Positions 58,218 through 64,000 of a stretch of 64,000 bases of DNA are shown one piece after another. The position numbers and the translations under genes are program-made. This DNA is from Saprospiraceae bacterium. GTDB lineage: Bacteria; Bacteroidota; Bacteroidia; Chitinophagales; Saprospiraceae. How positions within the stretch are numbered: position 1 is the stretch's first letter; each line of letters starts with the position of its first letter. Location of the stretch: NCBI GenBank assembly GCA_016718505.1, contig JADKDE010000004.1, positions 62,001-126,000 on the forward strand, in the 5' to 3' direction. The notes below the pieces were generated by a model, which made no database searches, had not been told where the DNA came from, and saw nothing but the letters and a program-made list of their open reading frames with translations.

Positions 58218-58414
58218 TCTCGAAAATTTAAACAAACCAAAAGATATTATTACTTTATAACTACTTATCGTACTTCCAATGGGCAAATATAGAACTTATA
58301 TTTTTGTATTTAAAACTTTATTGACCCAAAAATATTGTGATTTTTTTAAAAAAAAATAAATTTAACATAAAATAGATTGATATCGAGCCATTTATATTCA
58401 TTCAATACAACTTT

Positions 58415-59413
58415 TTATCTAAATAATTTCATGCAATCGTTGATATCTAACCCAGGATCATCACCAAATGAAAAAACCAAACTGGCCTCATGGGCACCTT
58501 GGCTTCTCGAAGATAATCCAGATAAAGTCAAGTCATAGCTATATGAAATTTTAAAATAATCAAAAACCCCTCCTATGGTGAGAAGTGCAGCATCTGTGTT
58601 CTTGGGTGTCAATCTCGCGCCAAGCCCCATTAATAGCTGACCATATGTAAACAACGCTTGTCCTTGTAGTTGATAAAAGTCTCCTTGTTTTGACAATAAG
58701 AGGACAGGGGATATAGACATTCCCCAGCTGTCTCTGCTAGATTCGATTAGTTCAAAATTTGTACCAACGTGCAAATTAATTTTTAGTGGAAGGGTATTGT
58801 CGAGGTTATCTTCTCTTTTGAAAAATTTCAAATTCGGAAAGGTTGCGTGGTGAAAACTAAGCCCACCATATATTTTTTCTGAATAAAATAACAACCCAAC
58901 AGAAGCATCAAATTTTGTCAGTGAATATCCATTTTCTGGGATATCTGTGGTCGCAAAGCCAGGATAATATCCTGATTCGGGATCTATTTGCTCCCCTAAA
59001 ATTAGTTTTTGGGCATCAATGGAACTGTTGATTATGCCAAAATCAAATCCCATACTCAAGGATTTTTTGTCTCCTAAATCCAACGCATAAGCATAATTTA
59101 GTTTAGCTTGGTATGTTTTCCAAATGCCATTACCAGCGTTATCGCCAAATAAATATATGCCGACTCCACTTTGATAATCGTCAAAAAAACGATCGTACCC
59201 AATTGAATATGACGAGTATGCCTTGTTCAACCCTGGCCATTGATTGCGGTAGTTGATAGCCAATCTTCCAGCTTTCTTCAAACCTGTCATGGCTGGATTT
59301 AGCATCATCGGATTGTTGTAAAACTGGGTATAGACCAAATCTTGACCAAAACCATGAGAAGTTATGAAACTCCCAAATATGCTTAAAATGATTCCAAATA
59401 AATTTACTCTCAA
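58415..59413 (-). CDS. PorP/SprF family T9SS membrane protein
   Basis: A 332-residue outer-membrane barrel of the PorP/SprF family. It has a signal peptide ending near FGQ, then the family motif VYTQFYNNPMMLNPAMTG, RNQWPG, SYSIGYDRFF, and many amphipathic strands to a C-terminal aromatic-rich end. Members associate with the T9SS and, for SprF, with secretion of the adhesin SprB. It is one of several paralogues typical of such genomes, so I do not assign a specific symbol. It lies between gldJ (same strand, about 200 bases away) and divergent porU, so the porU promoter must be in 59414-59608. Confidence 0.86.
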   Translation of the reverse strand: MRVNLFGIILSIFGSFITSHGFGQDLVYTQFYNNPMMLNPAMTGLKKAGRLAINYRNQWPGLNKAYSSYSIGYDRFFDDYQSGVGIYLFGDNAGNGIWKTYQAKLNYAYALDLGDKKSLSMGFDFGIINSSIDAQKLILGEQIDPESGYYPGFATTDIPENGYSLTKFDASVGLLFYSEKIYGGLSFHHATFPNLKFFKREDNLDNTLPLKINLHVGTNFELIESSRDSWGMSISPVLLLSKQGDFYQLQGQALFTYGQLLMGLGARLTPKNTDAALLTIGGVFDYFKISYSYDLTLSGLSSRSQGAHEASLVFSFGDDPGLDINDCMKLFR

Positions 59414-59608
59414 GTTGCTTCGATTTATGATTTTAATACGCTGAGGATACTCTAAATTAAATAAAAGTTATTTAAATTCGCAAAAAAAATATTAAATTTA
59501 ACCTTAAAATAATAAAAAGGTGGATTCGTTCAGTACACTAGAAATACCAATTATTTGCTAATACGATTAGGCGATTGAAACAATTTGTGTCAAATATACT
59601 TTAGATTT

Positions 59609-62600
59609 ATGAAACCACCTAAAAAACAAATAATTATGATCAATTTAATGAGTAAAATATTTTTGGTAGGTTGTTTATTAAGTTCGTCATTATGGGGTTT
59701 TGGTCAAAATTTTCAAGGAATTGAGAAAAAAATAGATTGGAATTCTAGCGAAATTAAATTGAACTTTTATGATGAAAATACTCAACCCATCGACTTCGTG
59801 GAGGGCATGTCTTATGAAGTAAACGAGGAGTACAAAGTGCCTATATTAAAGATCATTAAGAGATTAGATAAATACGGAGAGTTGAGCCATGTTGAATATT
59901 TTCCAGTTTGGGAAAAAGCCTTAAATTTTCCAACTGAATTGATTCCAGCTTTGGATAAATATATCAGTAAAAGTGCTGTTTATAAAGGCATTTCTGGGCC
60001 ACAAGCAGTATTTTCTGTTTGTCCATTTAGAAGAAATGGCGGACAGGTAGAGAGGATGAAATTCATAAAGATTTCTTTTCAAGTTTCAAACGAGATTGAT
60101 GCAAAAAGCAGAAATTTCAAAGCAAATAGCGTCCTTAACCAAGGAGACATCTATAAAATTAAAATCAGTAATCGAGGGATTTACAAATTGGATTATGATT
60201 TCTTTAAGTCAAAATTGGGTATAAATCCAGATGGGATAGATCCGAGAAATATTAAAATATATGGAAATGGAGGAGGTCTGCTGTCAGAAAACAATGCCCA
60301 TCCTTATATAGATGATTTGGCTGAAAATAATATTTATGTAAAAGGGGAAGAAGATGGAAAATTTGACCAAGGAGACTATGTCCTTTTTTATTCAGATGGC
60401 CCCAATCTAATATTGCCCAATCCTAGTGAACGAAAATTATTTTATGCAAAGCACGTTTATAGCGATGAATTGGCGTATTTTATAAAGTTGGACGATCAGC
60501 GTGGACAGAGAATCCAAACAATGCCGAGTGCAGCCAATCCAGAACTCGTTGTAGAGGATTACCAAGATTATTTCCATTTTGAAGAAGATAAAGTGAATTT
60601 GATTTCTACGACTGTGTTAAATCCTGGAGGTGGAAAACTTTGGTTTGGCGATCAATTCAAAGGCATTCGAGAAAAGACCTACTCTGAATATTTTAATGTA
60701 CCGAATATTGACTTAAGCCAACAGGGTTCAGTAAGTTTTGCATTTGCTAGTAGAAATGAAAATTTAAATGTATCTCATTTGGATGTTGAGAATGGTCGAT
60801 TTACCAATCAACACTTTAGCATAACTTTGTCTGATTTAGAAGGTCATTTTGCGAGTTATCGGGTGGCTACAGGTAATTTCACACCGCTTAGTGAAAATTT
60901 GAAAGTGAAATTGTCTTACCCCGAACAAGGACAAAATTCGGAGGGATGGCTCGATTATATTGGCATAAATGTACATCGAAAGCTCATTTGGCAAGGAACA
61001 CCTCTACATGTTATTAATTTTGCATCAGCTGATTCAATTGTCCTTGGATACAGGTTAAAGGTAAAGAGCGGAAGCCCAAATTCGCTAGATATTTGGGATA
61101 TTACGGAACCTTTGTTGATAATGAATATTGAACCCAATGTGGGCAGTGAAGAATTGGATTGGGCATCGGACTCAAGGATAATTAAGCGTTATATTGTTTT
61201 GGATCCTTCGGGTAATTTCTCGGTTCCAACTGTGGACGGCAAAGTCCCAAATCAAAATCTACATGGGATGGAAAGCCAAAATATGATAATCCTTTACCAC
61301 CCATATTTTAAGGGGCAAGCTGAAAGATTGGCTGCATTTAAAAATGAAATTGGTGTCAAGACCAAAACCTTATCCATCCAAGAGGTTTATAATGAATTCT
61401 CAAGTGGAATACAAGACATCACATCATTCAGAAACTTGAATAAAATGATGCATTTTAGGTATCCAGAATACAAATTTATGTTGCTCTTTGGAGATGGCTC
61501 TTATGACTATAAAGGCATAAATACGAAAGTAAGCAATCAAAATTTTGTACCGACCTATGAAACCTGGGAGTCTCTTTTCCAATTAAGCGTATTTCCGACG
61601 GACGATTATTTCGGCCTATTAGATGAGGACGAAGCGGGCCTGAATGGAGCGTTAGATATAGCGATTGGACGCTTGCCTGCCCGATCTGAAGCAGAGGCAA
61701 AAAACTTGGTTGACAAGATCATTCAATATGAATCAGATCCAATAGCATTGGGAGATTGGAGGACTAAGGCTTTATTCCTAGCCGATGATGGAGATAACAG
61801 TTTGCATACTACTCAATGCAACAGAATCGCAGACAATACGCGTTCCGCACAAAATAATTTGAACTATAATAAAATATTTTTCGATGCTTATAAGGAGGAG
61901 AATACTCCAGGCGGCGAAAGGTTCCCAACAGCCAAAGAGGCCATAAATAACAATGTGTACAAAGGTCTGTTGGTGATGACTTATTTTGGACATGGCGGTA
62001 ATTTGGGCTTGGCACAAGAAAGAGTAATGGAGGTTTCGGATATTCGATCTTGGAAAAATGGTGTTAAACTTCCATTATTCGTAACTGCTACATGTACTTT
62101 TGGCGCATTTGATAATGCTGCTAGTACTTCGCCAGCCGAATATGTTCTACACAACACTGAAGGAGGTGGCATTGCATTATTTACTACAGTTCGACCAGTA
62201 TTTGCCAGTGATAATGAAGCTCTAAACAGGCAAGTTTTCAGAACTTTATTGCCTGCAGAAAGGGGACCCAGACCTCAAATTGGAGAAATTTTAATAAATG
62301 CAAAAAATTATAGTGGAGCTTCCTTAGAAAACAATCGAAAATTCGTATTACTTGGGGATCCATCGCTGAGATTGGCCATCCCACTGCACAATGTGGTCGT
62401 TACCAAATTCAAAGGACAGGCGATTGACACGAGCAGATTAGATACAATAAAAGCATTAGGTAAAGTCACTTTCGAAGGAGAAGTTAGAACTCAAAATGGC
62501 CAAATGCTTCAAAATTTTAATGGGACGGTCTTAGTTACTTTATACGACAAAAATCAAACTTACAAAACATTAGGACAAGGAAGAGACAACCCATTGATTC

Positions 62601-63478
62601 AGTTTCAATTGCAAAACAATGTTTTATTCAAAGGGAGCGTTTCTGTGCAAAATGGAAAATTTACTGTAGAGTTTTATCTTCCAAAGGACATTAATTATAC
62701 TTATGGAAATGGAAGAATCAGCATGTATGCACATGATGGTGTTAGCCAAGATGGTATGGGCTATTTTGATGGTTTTGTCATCGGCGGGACGGATACTCTG
62801 TCTGCTAATGTTACTGCACCCAAAGTTTCAGTCTTTATGAATACAGAAGAATTTGTTTTTGGTGGGCTGACGGACAAGAATCCAACCATACTCGTCAAAT
62901 TGCAAGATGAATTAGGGATAAATGTTGCTGGAAACAGCATCGGGCACGACTTAGAAGGGCTTTTGGATAATAAAAACACTTATGTCCTCAATGAATTTTA
63001 TGAATCCCTCAAAGACAACTATAAGGAAGGATATGTCAAATTTCCACTGAATAATATCTCTGAAGGCAGGCACACATTATCCATAAAAGCATGGAATATT
63101 GCGAATAAACAAGGCGAAGGAAAAACAGAATTTGTTGTGGCGAATAGCGGCTCCTTAGACATCAAACATTTGTTAAATTATCCGAATCCATTTTTTAATC
63201 ATACTGAATTTAGATTCGAGCACAATCAGCCCAATATATTGATGTCTTATGCTATCCAGATTTTTAATTTGAGTGGAAAAATCGTAAAAACAATCCAAGG
63301 ACAAACGAATACTGAAGGCTACAATGTCACCGATATCCATTGGGATGGTAAGGATGATTTTGAGGATAAAATAGCCAACGGAGTTTATCTTTATAAACTT
63401 AGATTGAGCGGAATAAGTGCTGATGGAAAGACCATACAACATGAATCCGATTTTGAAAAATTAGTCATATTGAATTAA
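59609..63478 (+). CDS. porU: Type IX secretion system sortase PorU
   Basis: PorU is the C25 (gingipain-like) cysteine peptidase that removes C-terminal sorting domains from T9SS cargo and attaches anchors at the cell surface. From the ATG at 59609 it is 1289 residues. The order is signal peptide, N-terminal beta region, the C25 catalytic domain (about 530-940) with the His of YFGHGGN at H795 and the nucleophile in ATCTFGAF at C829, then Ig-like domains. It ends in a CTD-like segment (LNYPNPFFNHTEFRF, VYLYKLRLSG). The ATG at 59609 was preferred over a TTG at 59585; an ATG at 59636 is a possible alternative. porV follows after 167 bases. Confidence 0.92.
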   Translation: MKPPKKQIIMINLMSKIFLVGCLLSSSLWGFGQNFQGIEKKIDWNSSEIKLNFYDENTQPIDFVEGMSYEVNEEYKVPILKIIKRLDKYGELSHVEYFPVWEKALNFPTELIPALDKYISKSAVYKGISGPQAVFSVCPFRRNGGQVERMKFIKISFQVSNEIDAKSRNFKANSVLNQGDIYKIKISNRGIYKLDYDFFKSKLGINPDGIDPRNIKIYGNGGGLLSENNAHPYIDDLAENNIYVKGEEDGKFDQGDYVLFYSDGPNLILPNPSERKLFYAKHVYSDELAYFIKLDDQRGQRIQTMPSAANPELVVEDYQDYFHFEEDKVNLISTTVLNPGGGKLWFGDQFKGIREKTYSEYFNVPNIDLSQQGSVSFAFASRNENLNVSHLDVENGRFTNQHFSITLSDLEGHFASYRVATGNFTPLSENLKVKLSYPEQGQNSEGWLDYIGINVHRKLIWQGTPLHVINFASADSIVLGYRLKVKSGSPNSLDIWDITEPLLIMNIEPNVGSEELDWASDSRIIKRYIVLDPSGNFSVPTVDGKVPNQNLHGMESQNMIILYHPYFKGQAERLAAFKNEIGVKTKTLSIQEVYNEFSSGIQDITSFRNLNKMMHFRYPEYKFMLLFGDGSYDYKGINTKVSNQNFVPTYETWESLFQLSVFPTDDYFGLLDEDEAGLNGALDIAIGRLPARSEAEAKNLVDKIIQYESDPIALGDWRTKALFLADDGDNSLHTTQCNRIADNTRSAQNNLNYNKIFFDAYKEENTPGGERFPTAKEAINNNVYKGLLVMTYFGHGGNLGLAQERVMEVSDIRSWKNGVKLPLFVTATCTFGAFDNAASTSPAEYVLHNTEGGGIALFTTVRPVFASDNEALNRQVFRTLLPAERGPRPQIGEILINAKNYSGASLENNRKFVLLGDPSLRLAIPLHNVVVTKFKGQAIDTSRLDTIKALGKVTFEGEVRTQNGQMLQNFNGTVLVTLYDKNQTYKTLGQGRDNPLIQFQLQNNVLFKGSVSVQNGKFTVEFYLPKDINYTYGNGRISMYAHDGVSQDGMGYFDGFVIGGTDTLSANVTAPKVSVFMNTEEFVFGGLTDKNPTILVKLQDELGINVAGNSIGHDLEGLLDNKNTYVLNEFYESLKDNYKEGYVKFPLNNISEGRHTLSIKAWNIANKQGEGKTEFVVANSGSLDIKHLLNYPNPFFNHTEFRFEHNQPNILMSYAIQIFNLSGKIVKTIQGQTNTEGYNVTDIHWDGKDDFEDKIANGVYLYKLRLSGISADGKTIQHESDFEKLVILN

Positions 63479-63645
63479 TATTTAATATAAAAAAGATATT
63501 ATTAAATTAATATGTTTAAATTTGCTCGACTTTTCAAGTAAAACTTGTGACAATTTACTTTATAATATATAATATTTTGTTATTATAACGTTAATATTCT
63601 GACCATTACTTTTTGATAAAAAAATTTATATTTAACAATTATCCA

Positions 63646-64000
63646 ATGAAATTAAATTTATTATTGATAACTGCTTTTTGTTTACAAATTATAAGCAATC
63701 TATCAGCGCAAACCCCATGTTCCTATAATGTTGTTACCAGACAGTTTGAAGGTGATTGCCCACCATCTGTTATCGTTACAGCAGTTCCATTTTTGAGAAT
63801 TACTCCTGACGGCCGTGGTGCTGGAATGGGAGATGCAGGTATAGCCATTTCTGCTGATGCAAACACGATGTATTACAATTCTTCTAAAATGGCATTTGCC
63901 ACGCAAAAAACACAATTATCAGCAACTTATACACCGTGGTTGAGATCTTTAGGCTTAAATGATATTTATTTGGCTTATTTATCAGGTTTCACAAAATTCG
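63646..64000 (+). CDS. porV: Type IX secretion system protein PorV (LptO), 3' end cut by window
   Basis: An outer-membrane barrel that binds cargo sorting domains and delivers them to PorU. From the ATG at 63646, 118 residues are visible. There is a signal peptide ending SAQ, then FLRITPDGRGAGMGDAGIAIS, SADANTMYYNSSKMAF, LSATYTPWLRSLGLNDIYLAY and LSGFTKF, all strong PorV motifs. The frame is open at the window end; the family is about 380-400 residues. Same strand as porU, as in other Bacteroidota. Confidence 0.93.
   Translation, partial: MKLNLLLITAFCLQIISNLSAQTPCSYNVVTRQFEGDCPPSVIVTAVPFLRITPDGRGAGMGDAGIAISADANTMYYNSSKMAFATQKTQLSATYTPWLRSLGLNDIYLAYLSGFTKF

Noticed and set aside
1..64000. CRISPR arrays, transposases or prophage
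   Set aside because: No regularly spaced repeats and no transposase, integrase or phage structural gene was seen in any frame.

Overview
The window looks like chromosomal DNA from a Bacteroidota bacterium, most likely a Saprospiria-type lineage; the family assignment is inference. The sequence shows low overall GC, many start codons without a Shine-Dalgarno sequence, several TAnnTTTG promoter elements of the Bacteroidota type, and a large type IX secretion (T9SS) component. T9SS machinery genes (gldJ, a porP/sprF-like gene, porU, porV) lie at the right end. Large secreted proteins ending in T9SS type A or type B sorting domains lie throughout.

Layout. 1-9.7 kb: the 3'-truncated sucC, two adjacent M43-type zinc proteases (one broken), a CarboxypepD-reg-like exported protein, a PQQ-propeller lipoprotein and a large Cys-repeat surface protein. 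9.9-15.2 kb: a Fic protein with repeated sites at its start, a sterol-desaturase-type membrane enzyme, an amino acid permease, a TraB/GumN lipoprotein and rlmB. 15.3-24.3 kb: an M36 protease with PA domain and sorting domain, a cupin, then panB, mltG, tilS, a DUF3822 gene and rsmD, all rightward. 24.4-26.6 kb: a small accessory patch with an HTH/partner toxin-antitoxin-like pair and a second Fic gene, each followed by a copy of the same ~95 bp repeat. 26.6-34.3 kb: two paralogous propeller proteins and a 1482-residue beta-helix protein, all probable T9SS cargo. 34.8-45.2 kb: an outer-membrane barrel protein, rimO, and nuoGHIJKLMN without nuoA-F. 45.2-49 kb: engB, trxB, a class II fructose-bisphosphate aldolase and a secreted protein of unknown function. 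49.2-54 kb: a type B T9SS cargo with eight Cys repeats, tRNA-Pro, tRNA-Ser and dnaA. 54.4-64 kb: sucD, murF, gldJ, a porP/sprF-like gene, then divergent porU and porV (cut by the window end).

How the genes fit together. PorU and PorV belong to the attachment complex that removes C-terminal sorting domains and anchors cargo. GldJ and SprF-like proteins belong to the associated motor/outer-membrane machinery. The M43, M36, propeller, beta-helix and type B proteins in the same window carry the matching sorting signals. The nuo block encodes the membrane arm of complex I plus the NuoG and NuoI iron-sulfur subunits; sucC and sucD encode the two halves of succinyl-CoA ligase, about 53 kb apart.

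Caveat. Seven genes are interrupted as given: an M43 protease, rsmD, the barrel protein, rimO, nuoL, dnaA and murF. Six of the eight lesions are one-base changes in short homopolymer runs. Two of the genes, dnaA and murF, are normally essential, so uncorrected sequencing errors are the likeliest explanation. The most interesting non-coding signals are three GC-rich elements that each start 10-40 bases after a stop codon in the sense of the upstream gene, a duplicated repeat behind the accessory genes, and a palindrome that coincides with a Fic promoter.
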